DNA from: Pythium myriotylum
Taxonomy: Eukaryota > Oomycota > Peronosporomycetes > Pythiales > Pythiaceae
Assembly (NCBI GenBank): GCA_023091665.1
Contig: JALJCQ010000024.1
Location: 186,001 to 250,000, forward strand
Direction of reading: 5' to 3'
Length of the DNA: 64,000 nt
The notes beneath the pieces are model-generated. The model was not told the DNA's origin. It searched no databases and saw nothing but the letters and a program-made list of their open reading frames with translations. Each line of letters begins with the position of its first letter. The first letter of the stretch is position 1. The position numbers and the translations under genes were made by a program. Shown here piece after piece: positions 34,281-43,344 of the stretch.

Positions 34281-35078
34281 ATGTCAGCAACATCCCCGGC
34301 ATGGCAGACCTTCTCGGCCATGCAAATGGCCAGCATGACGTCGCTGGCGCGCTGCCTGCGGCGGCCGCTGGTGGCGCTGGCGGCGCCGACGCGCGAGCAC
34401 AAGAGCCTCAAGGGAAAGAGCAACGCGAGCGCGCGCTGGGTGCGCCGCCAGTGGAGCGACCCGCTCGTGAAGCAGGCCAAGCGCGAGGGCTTTCGCTCGC
34501 GCGCCGCCTACAAACTCAAGGAGCTCAACGACAAGTTCCAGCTCATCGCCAAGAACGACGTCGTGCTCGACCTCGGCGCCGCGCCAGGCGGATGGAGCCA
34601 GGTCGCCGTGGCCGCCACCAAGTCCACGGCGGCGAACGCGCGCGTCGTGGCCGTGGACCTCCTGCGGTTTGACACCATCGATGGCGTCGCGGTCGTGGTC
34701 GGCGACTTCCGTCAGCCCGAGGTGCGCCTGAAGATCGACGACCACCTCAAGAAGTGGCACGGCCAGGTCGACGTGGTGCTGAGCGACATGGCCCCGTCGT
34801 TCACAGGCAACCCATTTACTGACGCGCAGCAGCAACTTCGCCTTTGCTACAATGCCCTCAAGATGGCCGAGCTGTACCTGAAGCCCGGAGGCCACTTCGC
34901 GACCAAGCTCCTCAAAGGAGAAGACGCCGAGGAATTTCGTAGTGAGCTCAAGACCAAGTTCCAGCTCGTCAAGGGAGTCAAGCCGACGTCTTCGCGGCCC
35001 GAGTCGATCGAGATGTTTCTTGTGGCGAAAGGGTTCAAGCCGCACGACGACCCAAGTGAACAAGACACTACACCTTAA
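34281..35078 (+). CDS. MRM2: FtsJ-type rRNA 2'-O-methyltransferase, MRM2-like
   Basis: The gene encodes 265 residues. The first 45 are Arg/Ser/Ala-rich without acidic residues, as expected of a mitochondrial presequence. The catalytic core follows: SRAAYKLKEL (first Lys), VLDLGAAPGGWSQVA (SAM site), VDVVLSDMAP (Asp), GGHFATKLLKGE (Lys) and SRPESIEMFLVAKGF (Glu), so the K-D-K-E tetrad is complete. FtsJ/RrmJ enzymes methylate a uridine in the A-loop of large-subunit rRNA; yeast Mrm2 does this in mitochondria. Alternative in-frame starts at residues 14 and 17 (MQM) are possible. No intron. Confidence 0.93.
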   Translation: MSATSPAWQTFSAMQMASMTSLARCLRRPLVALAAPTREHKSLKGKSNASARWVRRQWSDPLVKQAKREGFRSRAAYKLKELNDKFQLIAKNDVVLDLGAAPGGWSQVAVAATKSTAANARVVAVDLLRFDTIDGVAVVVGDFRQPEVRLKIDDHLKKWHGQVDVVLSDMAPSFTGNPFTDAQQQLRLCYNALKMAELYLKPGGHFATKLLKGEDAEEFRSELKTKFQLVKGVKPTSSRPESIEMFLVAKGFKPHDDPSEQDTTP

Positions 35079-35272
35079 ATCCTACTCATTGTTTGGTTAT
35101 CTGGGTCTTGGGCGCGTGGCCCTATCTACGTGACGGTTGCCTACGTGTCCTACAGTAGTTCGCTGGGTTCTTGTTTCTTCGCTGCCCTCCAACCAAGACA
35201 GGTTGCAGGAAGCCCGGTCTTCCTTCGACTCGAGCGACAGCTTGTTTCGTTTTCTTCGGTGTTTGCTGGTTT

Positions 35273-38200
35273 CTAGTTAATATCCTGGCCCAAACGGATG
35301 GCCAGCAGCGTGTCGTGGTACTGGTTGAACGCATCCTGGATGTCGTCCTGCAGCTGCATCGCAAGCGGCACAAGCTCCATGTTCACGTTTCCGCCGATCT
35401 GCGACGAAGCTGCAACACGCGGAGCGAGCACCTTGACGGCGTGGAGCATCTCCTGCAGCTCCGTGTCCTGGCGAACGTCGCCCGCCGAGTAAATGACCTT
35501 CTGCAGCAGTTGGTGAACAAGCTGCTCGACCTCGTGGAGCTCCGCATCAGTGAGCGGCTCAGCCTCAGCCGCGTTCGCGAGCGCCTCGCGCTCCTCGTCC
35601 TCCCAGCGCTTGCGAGCCTCCGCAAACGCCTCACGCTCGCTGATGTCGGTTGTGCGCATTGTCATGTTGAGGAAGCGGTCCATGTGCACGTTCAACAGAG
35701 CATCCGGCATCTGCGTCAGCACCTGGGTCATGTAGCGGTTCAGCTCCTTCTCACGCTTGATGATGAACTTCTCCTCCTGGTTCTTGCCGATCATCGACGA
35801 GAACGGGTGGCGCTTCGGGAAGCGAGGGAACCACGGTGCACGCTTACCACGACGGCCCGAGGCGGCCGTCTTCAACTCCTGGTGCAGCGCGTTGAAATCG
35901 TTGTAGCGACCACCCACGAGCCACGAAGTCTTCGACTGCTCCAGAATGTCGCGGCCCCACGTCACACGCAGCACGTACTCCGTGTACTCGTCACCCCAGT
36001 TTTCGTCCTGAAGCTTTCGGTGTCCGAGCATCGTGCACGTCATGATACCGCCCTTGTACGGGATCGGCGGGCCCGTTGGGAACTCTTGGATGCGACGCAC
36101 GGGGTTGGCTAGGTTGTCGTCATCGGCAGAGAGCATGGGGCCCTGCGGCATCTCATAGCCTTCGCCAAAGAGATCACGGCCAGCTTGCGCGAGCTGCTCC
36201 TGGTTGAAGTTCTCGCCGGCCACGGCGTGGCCTTCAACTTTCACATTCTCCTGCGCCATCCAGCTGAGATCCGCGTTCTGGAGGGTCTCCTGCCCAACCA
36301 TGGCATTTGAGACACCGACGTTGCCGACAGCGCCAAGCTCACCGGCCTGACCCGCGACACCTGGGGTCGGCTGCACCGATCCAAGAGTCGCGGCACCGAG
36401 CACGCCGGCGGTACCAGCGACTCCAACAGCACCGACCGCACTGAGGGTGCCCATGTGGGCCTTCTGATGAGCCTCCAACTCGTTTAGGCGACGAAGTGCG
36501 TCAGCTTCAGCCTCGTGAGCGCGAGACACAGCATCAGCAGCGTTGGCCGCTTCCTGAGCAGCGAGCGCGGCCGCAAGTGACGCCTGTTGCGCGCGAGCCA
36601 ACGCGAGCTGACGGCGACCCTCCTCGCGCAAGACCGAGCGACGGAAAGCGTTCTGGATCGTGCGAGCCGCTGCTTCGCGCTTGAGCGCCAGCAAGCGCAG
36701 TCGCTCCTGCTCTTCACGCTCAGCAGCCAATTGGCGCTGACGCTCTTCTTCCTGGGCGAGGAGCAACAGTCGCTGCTGCTCCTCGGCACGGCGGCGTGCC
36801 TCCTCGACGGCAGCACGCGCCTTGCGGATAGCCTGGAGACGCTGGGCAAAGTGGCGCTGAGCAGCAACCGTGTAGAAGGCCGCATGCCAACGGCGCTTCG
36901 CACTCTGTTGCTTCTCGGCAGCAGCAGCCGCCTGCTCTTCCAGGAGGCGCTTGCGGAGCTTGGCCTCCTCGACTTGTTGGTACCGCTTAAGCGCCTTCTT
37001 GCGCCCGAGCTTACCACGCACAATGGCTTGAATCTTGATCGCAGCATCGTGGCGAGTCGCCTGCTGGGCAGCGAGACGGCCACGAGCACGCGTAAGCAGA
37101 GCCTTGAAGGCGTTACCGGCCATAATCGCCGTGACCGCCCCTCGGAAGCGCTTGCGAGCGAGCGCCCTGCGTCGCTCGCGGTTGCGGTGCGCATTGCGTG
37201 CCTTAATGAACTGCTTGCGCACCTGGAACATGCGGAAGACTGCCTGCATCTTCACAATCGCCGCCTTGCGCTTGCGCGTGTACTCGAGCAACCACAGGAA
37301 CGCCTTCTGGGCCATGATCTTGGCCGCCGCGTAACGCCAGCGACGACGCGCGAGCCACTTTCGAAGTCGCGACACGATCCATGGGCCCATCTTCTTCATA
37401 TCAACCTTGAGCAATGCATCCAGAAGCGCAATCTTTCCGGTCTTGAAAAAGACCTTGGTGCGACCGAGACGGTACGCATCGGGGTCGACGCGGAATGACC
37501 AGAGCACGGCCTCCGTGAAAGTGCGATCGTTGTACTGCTCGAACATGGGCGTGACAGTCGGCGGCAGCACCGGCTTGTAAATGCGGCAGATTTCCTCGTA
37601 CGAAACACGAGTGGGGAGACCGACCTTGAGCAACTCGCACGTCGCAAGCATACCAGTGCATCGCAGCTGGTCAACGACATATCCATGGTCAAACACACCA
37701 GGAGTCATCGTTGGGTTTGGCTTGATGCACCGGATGAAGTTGCAGCGCGTGGCGTTCAGCGTATCAACAAGATCCTGCATTTGTTCCGTGAACTTGGACG
37801 ATACGGTGACAACTTTGCGTGAGTTTGTGACAGGCGCATCCATCGTGTCCGCATCCATCTTCGCCGAGAACATCTCAGTGATGAGTGGAAGCTTGCTCGA
37901 CATGACGAAATCTTCGAGATCCTTCGGGATCGTGTCGTTGTTCTTGTCAATGAAGTTACCAATCGTGTACGGGACCTTCGTCGCAAAGTGTTTGATGACG
38001 AAGACGAACTTCTTGTCTTTCTCGTGCGGCGGGAGGAAGTGTGCGTGGCCGGCGTGGGTCTTATGGAGCGTGACGTTCCACTTCTCATCGGACGGCTTCG
38101 GCGTCTTCGACTCCTGGTCGAGCAGCGGAAGTAGACCGTTAGGCTTGGACGAGATCAGCTCAATGCAGTCGCGGTTGTCTGGCCATGCAATCTTGCCAAT

Positions 38201-39931
38201 CTCGATACCTTCCTGCGTGAAGAGCTCCTGCTCCGCAATGAACACCTGCTGGTTGAAGGTTGCCTGAAGAGCCTCATTCGCGTAGTTGATGAGCAGCTGC
38301 TCGAAATCGTTCACCTCGAACGATTCGAAACCGAAGATGTCAAGCACACCGATGAACGGAAGCGAACTGGCACCATGGCCGAGTGACTGGTTGATCTTGT
38401 ACAGGATCCACTTGAACAGGTGGTTGTAAATGGACTTGGCAATCGCATCTCGCACGTAGCTGCCTTCCTTGGCAGTACGCTTAATCGTGAACTTCTCACC
38501 TCGAGTCGAGATCTCACGCTCCGTGATGACCTTGATCAGCGCCCCGGCGTCCACACCAAGGAGGGAAGCACACGACTGCAAGTACTTGTGCGCCTCGGGC
38601 GTGATTTCGCCTGCATCACCTTCGGCCGTCTCGCGATCTTTGAGCACGAGGTTGCCAAGGTTGAGCAAACTGGCGAGCACGGTCCACAACTGCTTCTGGA
38701 GACCAGAGTCGATGCCAACGGTGGAAAGCGCACTGACGACCTCGTCGAAGAGCAGCTCGTCGTCGATGTTTGGGTCCGAGAAGCATCCGCTCTGGTTCAC
38801 GTACTGGTAGTTATGGACCGACTCGAGCTTGAGATCCGCGCTGAGCTGGTCGTCCGCGCCAGCGAGGAGGAAGTAGAAGATGTGGAAGTTGCGTTCGCCC
38901 GGAATCTGGGCCACGACACGGAACTTCTCGAGCAAGTACGTCTCGATGAACGCACCGCAGAGCGAGTTGCTTTCGGGCTGGAACTGGAGCTTCATGAACT
39001 TACCGAAACGCGACGAGTTGTGGTTTCGCAGCGTCTTGGCGTTACCGAAGGCTTCCAGGATCGGGTTCGTGTCCCACAATCGCTTGTCCAGCTCAATGGC
39101 CAGCTTGGTCTTGTCTTCGGCGGCTGCGACGGCAGCGACGGCCGTGCTGCTACCGGCGCGGGACTTCTTGTTGGCCGTGGCCAGCGCGGCCAGATGTTCG
39201 CGCGAAGTGAGGTAGCGCAGCACGATCTTCGAGGTCTCGGTTTTCCCGGCTCCCGACTCGCCCGAGATCACGATGGACTGGCACTGCGCGGGCGTGCGCA
39301 GCGCCATTTGCTGGAAGGCGACCTCGGCAATCGCGTACGGGTGCGGCGGTCGGTCTCCCATCTGGGTCTTGATGTAGTCCTGGATCTTGGGCTCGACGAC
39401 GCGCACGAGCGGGTTGACGGCGATGAGCACGTTAGCCATGAGCGTGTAGGGCTTGAGGTTGTCCATGCGCGAGCGTGCGTGGAGGTTCTCCAAGATGCCG
39501 GCCTCGTGGATGTAGTAGAGTGCCGTCATGTCGTCAACGACGCGCGGGTTGACGCGGTAGAGGTCTCCGAGCTCGCGCAGGTCGAGCTCTTCCTGGCCGT
39601 ACTTGCCGTGGACCGTGAGCACGAGTCCTTTCTCGGCATCTTCCTTGTAGGAGAGGATCTCGACAATGCGCCAGACTTTTTCCGGGTCGGGGATCCAGAT
39701 CTGGGAGCCGATCTCGATGGGCGTCTGCTCGAGCGCGCGCACGACGTCCTGCGTGCTGCGGCGGCGCAGCTGCTCCTGCTCGGCGCGGCGGCGGTTCTCG
39801 AGCACGAGGCGCTGCGCGATGCTGAGCTGCGAGACGTCCACGGGCGCGCCGTGCGAGGGCTTGAAGCGGCCGTGCGCCGGCAGCGCGCTCGAGGCCACGA
39901 GCTCCACGCGGGGCTTGGGCCGGCTCGCCAT
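35273..39931 (-). CDS. Unconventional myosin with IQ motifs, coiled coil and C-terminal PX domain
   Basis: This is one uninterrupted 1,552-residue frame from the ATG at 39931 (MASRPKPRVEL). An SH3-like N-terminal subdomain (QIWIPDPEKVWRIVEI) precedes the motor: P-loop GESGAGKTETS near residue 227, switch I NNSSRFGKFM-like block (NHNSSRFGKFMKLQF), switch II VLDIFGFESFEVN, and NFIRCIKPNP. Several degenerate IQ motifs (about 865-980), an Ala/Glu/Arg coiled coil (about 985-1150), and a PX domain (about 1294-1417) follow, the last with GGRYNDFNALHQEL and PFSSMIGKN. PX domains bind phosphoinositides, so the tail should target endomembranes. This head-IQ-coil-PX plan is known from oomycete myosins (I believe class XXX). 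The intronless state of so long a gene is notable next to intron-rich neighbours. Confidence 0.95.
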   Translation of the reverse strand: MASRPKPRVELVASSALPAHGRFKPSHGAPVDVSQLSIAQRLVLENRRRAEQEQLRRRSTQDVVRALEQTPIEIGSQIWIPDPEKVWRIVEILSYKEDAEKGLVLTVHGKYGQEELDLRELGDLYRVNPRVVDDMTALYYIHEAGILENLHARSRMDNLKPYTLMANVLIAVNPLVRVVEPKIQDYIKTQMGDRPPHPYAIAEVAFQQMALRTPAQCQSIVISGESGAGKTETSKIVLRYLTSREHLAALATANKKSRAGSSTAVAAVAAAEDKTKLAIELDKRLWDTNPILEAFGNAKTLRNHNSSRFGKFMKLQFQPESNSLCGAFIETYLLEKFRVVAQIPGERNFHIFYFLLAGADDQLSADLKLESVHNYQYVNQSGCFSDPNIDDELLFDEVVSALSTVGIDSGLQKQLWTVLASLLNLGNLVLKDRETAEGDAGEITPEAHKYLQSCASLLGVDAGALIKVITEREISTRGEKFTIKRTAKEGSYVRDAIAKSIYNHLFKWILYKINQSLGHGASSLPFIGVLDIFGFESFEVNDFEQLLINYANEALQATFNQQVFIAEQELFTQEGIEIGKIAWPDNRDCIELISSKPNGLLPLLDQESKTPKPSDEKWNVTLHKTHAGHAHFLPPHEKDKKFVFVIKHFATKVPYTIGNFIDKNNDTIPKDLEDFVMSSKLPLITEMFSAKMDADTMDAPVTNSRKVVTVSSKFTEQMQDLVDTLNATRCNFIRCIKPNPTMTPGVFDHGYVVDQLRCTGMLATCELLKVGLPTRVSYEEICRIYKPVLPPTVTPMFEQYNDRTFTEAVLWSFRVDPDAYRLGRTKVFFKTGKIALLDALLKVDMKKMGPWIVSRLRKWLARRRWRYAAAKIMAQKAFLWLLEYTRKRKAAIVKMQAVFRMFQVRKQFIKARNAHRNRERRRALARKRFRGAVTAIMAGNAFKALLTRARGRLAAQQATRHDAAIKIQAIVRGKLGRKKALKRYQQVEEAKLRKRLLEEQAAAAAEKQQSAKRRWHAAFYTVAAQRHFAQRLQAIRKARAAVEEARRRAEEQQRLLLLAQEEERQRQLAAEREEQERLRLLALKREAAARTIQNAFRRSVLREEGRRQLALARAQQASLAAALAAQEAANAADAVSRAHEAEADALRRLNELEAHQKAHMGTLSAVGAVGVAGTAGVLGAATLGSVQPTPGVAGQAGELGAVGNVGVSNAMVGQETLQNADLSWMAQENVKVEGHAVAGENFNQEQLAQAGRDLFGEGYEMPQGPMLSADDDNLANPVRRIQEFPTGPPIPYKGGIMTCTMLGHRKLQDENWGDEYTEYVLRVTWGRDILEQSKTSWLVGGRYNDFNALHQELKTAASGRRGKRAPWFPRFPKRHPFSSMIGKNQEEKFIIKREKELNRYMTQVLTQMPDALLNVHMDRFLNMTMRTTDISEREAFAEARKRWEDEEREALANAAEAEPLTDAELHEVEQLVHQLLQKVIYSAGDVRQDTELQEMLHAVKVLAPRVAASSQIGGNVNMELVPLAMQLQDDIQDAFNQYHDTLLAIRLGQDIN

Positions 39932-40326
39932 CTTTCTCCGAATGCGGGTGACTCCTCCTCGACGGGGGCGGTCGTGTCGTGTCGCACGACCCAGAGAGAG
40001 CTTCTCACGCAAGTGCTCGTCGGGTTGCCACGTTGACAGAAACAGGGAGCGCCGCGACTTCAGTTCACTATGGGATCGGGGGGACCAGGGGAAGCCGGAA
40101 TCTTCCGCGGCTGGACGAAGTACCGGTACCGGCGGATACGATACCGGTACCGGTACCGCTGCTTGGGCCGCTAAGTTCGCCAGCTGCTTGTCTCTGGAGC
40201 CACGAGCGATGACTCGCGCGTGTCACGCAGCTCGCTGTTCTCCTCTGCAACGCGCCCAAAGATCCCGGGTGAGCTGGTGAGCAGCTCACTCCGCAATCCG
40301 ACCGAGGGAACTCCGACCACTCCGCC
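39932..40326. promoter_or_regulatory. Divergent myosin / PGK promoter region with a 13-bp inverted repeat
   Basis: This 395-bp gap contains a perfect inverted repeat: arms of 13 bp at 40120-40132 and 40144-40156 (GTACCGGTACCGG and its complement) around an 11-base spacer. Each arm itself contains CCGGTACCGG or TACCGGTA, so several overlapping palindromes exist. A dimeric regulator site, or a hairpin in the PGK leader, is possible. No gene is seen in the gap. Confidence 0.65.
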
Positions 40327-41631
40327 ATGGCCAAGCTCAGCATCAAGAACGTCGACGTCAAGGACAAGCGCGTGCTCATCCGCGTCGACTTCAACGTGCC
40401 CTTCCAGAACGGCGCCATCTCCAACACGCAGCGCGTCGACGCCGCGCTGCCCACCATCAAGTACGCGCTCGACAATGGCGCCAAGGCCGTCGTGCTCATG
40501 TCCCACTTGGGCCGCCCGGACGGCAGTGTCGTCGCCAAGTACTCGCTCGCGCCCGTCGCGACCTACCTCAAGCAGGCGCTCGCGCGTGATGTGCAGTTCC
40601 TGAACGACTGCGTTGGCGCCGAGGTCGAGGCTGCTTGCGCCAACCCGGCGCCAGGCAGCGTCATCTTGCTCGAGAACCTGCGCTTCCATGTCGAGGAAGA
40701 AGGCAAGGGTAAGGACGCCGCCGGCAACAAGGTCGTCGCCACGAAGGAGGACGTGGCCAAGTTCCGCGCCAGCTTGAGCAAGCTCGGTGATGTGTACGTC
40801 AACGACGCTTTCGGCACAGCCCACCGCGCGCACAGCTCCATGGTGGGTGTGGACCTCCCAGTTAAGGCCGCCGGCTTCTTGCTCGACAAGGAACTCGTGT
40901 ACTTTGCGAAGGCTCTCGATGCCCCTGAGCGCCCGTTCGTCTCGATCCTCGGCGGTGCCAAGGTCGCTGACAAGATCCAGCTGATCATGAACATGCTCGA
41001 CAAGGTTGATGAGATGGTCATTGGCGGCGGCATGGCCTTCACCTTCAAGAAGGTGCTCAACAACATGGAGATTGGCAGCTCGCTCTACGATGAGGAAGGT
41101 GCGAAGATCGTCCAGTCCATTGTGGACAAGGCCCAGGAGAAGGGGGTGAAGTTGCACCTCCCGACCGATTTCGTGATTGCGGACAAGTTCGCTGCTGATG
41201 CTGCGACCAAGGTTGTGACCCAGGAGGATGGTATCCCTGCTGGATGGCTCGGTCTCGATGTCGGCCCGAAGTCCCAGGAGGAGTTCTCGGCGGCGATCCT
41301 GAACGCCAAGACGGTCGTGTGGAACGGCCCGATGGGTGTGTTCGAGTTCGATGCCTTTGGTAAGTTTGGGAAATTGGAAAATGAACGCTCTGAGCGATTA
41401 CTAAGGTTCCTTTTTGTTACAGCGCAAGGCACGAAGACCGTCATGGATGCTGTGGTCAAGGCCACTACGACTGGTGCGACGACGATCATCGGTGGCGGTG
41501 ACACTGCGACGTGCTGCGTGAAGTTCGACACGGAAGACAAGGTCAGCCACGTGAGCACGGGTGGCGGCGCTAGTTTGGAGCTGCTTGAGGGCAAGGTGCT
41601 GCCTGGTGTCGACGCTCTCTCGTCGGCGTAA
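40327..41631 (+). CDS. PGK: Phosphoglycerate kinase (2 exons)
   Basis: Exons 40327-41359 and 41423-41631 give 413 residues, normal for PGK. Blocks are [91 protein letters not shown] and [11 protein letters not shown]. The enzyme transfers phosphate between 1,3-bisphosphoglycerate and ADP in glycolysis. No targeting peptide precedes the conserved start, so it is cytosolic. The 63-nt intron (G/GTAAGT ... TTACAG) is a multiple of three and stop-free, so unspliced message would still read through. The start (CCGCCATGG) is ideal. Confidence 0.97.
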   Translation: MAKLSIKNVDVKDKRVLIRVDFNVPFQNGAISNTQRVDAALPTIKYALDNGAKAVVLMSHLGRPDGSVVAKYSLAPVATYLKQALARDVQFLNDCVGAEVEAACANPAPGSVILLENLRFHVEEEGKGKDAAGNKVVATKEDVAKFRASLSKLGDVYVNDAFGTAHRAHSSMVGVDLPVKAAGFLLDKELVYFAKALDAPERPFVSILGGAKVADKIQLIMNMLDKVDEMVIGGGMAFTFKKVLNNMEIGSSLYDEEGAKIVQSIVDKAQEKGVKLHLPTDFVIADKFAADAATKVVTQEDGIPAGWLGLDVGPKSQEEFSAAILNAKTVVWNGPMGVFEFDAFGKFGKLENERSERLLRFLFVTAQGTKTVMDAVVKATTTGATTIIGGGDTATCCVKFDTEDKVSHVSTGGGASLELLEGKVLPGVDALSSA

Positions 41632-41877
41632 GTGTTGCGTTTGTGTAGCGCTCAAATGAGCGAAATCGAAATTGATGAATCCAATTGTTGGACCCTTCCA
41701 CTTTCATGATTTCAACATCCGCTTCTTGTATGCTTAGGTAGATTCGAGGCCATCCCCAGCAATCTCTAAACTAGTGCTGTAAAGTTGTGACAAGGAGGAA
41801 CTACCATCGCACAACATATCTCAACATCACTACGGCTGTAACACGCACAAATATATACACTGTGGGCTTCCTCAACC

Positions 41878-42564
41878 TTAGACTTCGGTTGTTGAGTAAG
41901 AGGCACCATAGGCCATGCTGTCAAAACCCGTCATTGACGCATAGCTAGCGTAGTGCTGCTGGGACTCGGCAAACTCGCGGTCGGCCTTTGTTTGGTTCCA
42001 CTCTTCCATTTCGCGCTTGTAGCGGGCACGGTCTTCGCGCTCTTTCTCAACGAACGGGGCCTTCTGGGCCTCGGTTGCTTTTCCCCAGGCTTCTCCGAGT
42101 TGCTTGGAAATCTCCGTGTTCTTCATGTCCGGATTGTCCGCCTTGATGCGCGGCCGCATGACCTGGCTGTAGAACAGGAACGCCGACGAAGCTCGCTTCG
42201 GCGCGTCCGGGTGCTTCTTGGCCCGCTTGTTGGGCACACGCAAGGGGCCGTCGTACGACGCCATCTCCTCCTCGTAGCGCTGCTTGTCCTGCTCCGCGGC
42301 GAGTTTCCACGGCTGCTTCTCTTCGTCGGGCATCTTGGCCCACGCATCGGCGATCGCGCGCATGATGTCGGTGACCTTGGCGTCGGGCTCGAGCGTGGCC
42401 TTGATCTCCTCGCGGCGGTCCATGGAGAAGAGGATGTAGGGCGACTTGCCGCGCTTGGGCGCGCCGGGCGCCTTTTTCTGGAGGCGCTTGCGCTTCTTGC
42501 CGGGCTTCACGGGCGGCAGCCACGAGGTGGCGGCATGGTCGGCTGAGGCGGCAAGTGGTTCCAT
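41878..42564 (-). CDS. Two-box HMG protein
   Basis: The gene encodes 228 residues from the ATG at 42564 (MEPLAASADH). A basic linker (KPGKKRKRLQKK) is followed by HMG box A at about residues 35-100 (PKRGKSPYILFSMDRREEIK, then AIADAWAKMPDEEKQPW) and box B at about 121-190 (PKRASSAFLFYSQVMRP, then ISKQLGEAWGKATEAQKAPF). The C-terminus is Gln/Tyr/Ser-rich rather than acidic, unlike HMGB1. Box B has the common non-sequence-specific HMGB/NHP6 look. A chromatin-architectural role is likely. No intron. It is divergent from PHF5A. The 245-bp gap to PGK holds both 3' ends and nothing else visible. Confidence 0.93.
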   Translation of the reverse strand: MEPLAASADHAATSWLPPVKPGKKRKRLQKKAPGAPKRGKSPYILFSMDRREEIKATLEPDAKVTDIMRAIADAWAKMPDEEKQPWKLAAEQDKQRYEEEMASYDGPLRVPNKRAKKHPDAPKRASSAFLFYSQVMRPRIKADNPDMKNTEISKQLGEAWGKATEAQKAPFVEKEREDRARYKREMEEWNQTKADREFAESQQHYASYASMTGFDSMAYGASYSTTEV

Positions 42565-43011
42565 GGGTCGGGGCTGCTTGAAGCTGCTGGGCTCGTCGGT
42601 TTGACCTCTTCTTTCTATGCCTATACTGGTCGCAAGCAAATCGAAGAGTGAGGGATAAACTATACCATACAGAACTCAAAGCGCTGTGGAGCGAGGCGGC
42701 GACGACAAGGGACGACACGTCATCTCTCCTCGAATAGAATTCTAAACAGTTCGAGAGGGCGAAGACCCAGGAGGGATGACAGATGGGATAGCAGGATGGG
42801 GGAATTTCGACCAACCCAGACGCATAATTTAATTTTGTTTTATCCAATCCGTTGCGGATGCAAGGTTCAAATTCCGGAAAAAGGCGCGATCGTACCTAGT
42901 AGGATAGATTGTATCCATTGGATAAAAAGAACCGTTTTGGACCAATCGCTCAGAGAAACCCTCTCGAGTTGACCGAGCCGACGCCAACGACCAAGAGCAA
43001 GCAAGAGGAAG
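42565..43011. promoter_or_regulatory. Divergent HMG / PHF5A promoter region
   Basis: This 447-bp gap separates the two starts. It contains a 13-bp palindrome TATCCATTGGATA at 42912-42924 and, 8 bp on, CCGTTTTGGACCAAT at 42932-42946, whose complement resembles elements upstream of PSMD9 and of the trehalose gene. No gene or tRNA is supported. Confidence 0.5.
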
Positions 43012-43344
43012 ATGGCGAAGCACCACCCGGACCTCGTGATGTGCCGCAAGCAGCCAGGCATCGCCATCGGCCGCCTCTGCGAGAAGGACGACGGCAAGTG
43101 CGTCGTCTGCGACTCGTACGTGCACCCGTGCACGCTCGTGCGCGTCTGCGACGAGTGCAACTACGGCTCGTACCAGGGGCGCTGCGTGATCTGCGGCGGC
43201 CCGGGCATCTCGGATGCGTACTATTGTAGAGAATGCACGCAGCTAGAGAAAGACCGAGACGGGTGCCCCAAGATCGTGAATCTAGGAAGCTCCAAGACCG
43301 ATCTGTTCTACGAGAGGAAGAAGTATGGGTTCAAGAAGCGGTGA
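43012..43344 (+). CDS. PHF5A: Splicing factor PHF5A / Rds3 (SF3b subunit)
   Basis: The 110-residue protein is full length and intronless. It begins [20 protein letters not shown] and carries the complete set of CxxC knuckles ([50 protein letters not shown]), ending [17 protein letters not shown]5A sits in the SF3b core of U2 snRNP beside SF3B1 and shapes the branch-site adenosine pocket. Conservation is near complete, as in other eukaryotes. Upstream elements are described under the divergent region. Confidence 0.98.
   Translation: MAKHHPDLVMCRKQPGIAIGRLCEKDDGKCVVCDSYVHPCTLVRVCDECNYGSYQGRCVICGGPGISDAYYCRECTQLEKDRDGCPKIVNLGSSKTDLFYERKKYGFKKR

Noticed and set aside
38420..40036. Long plus-strand open frame of about 538 codons opposite the myosin motor
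   Set aside because: It lies wholly antisense to the conserved myosin head, has no recognisable domain, and arises from the GC-rich codon usage of the sense strand.
42860..42900. GGTTCAAATTC resembling a tRNA B box
   Set aside because: No matching A box at the right distance and no acceptor-stem pairing could be drawn.
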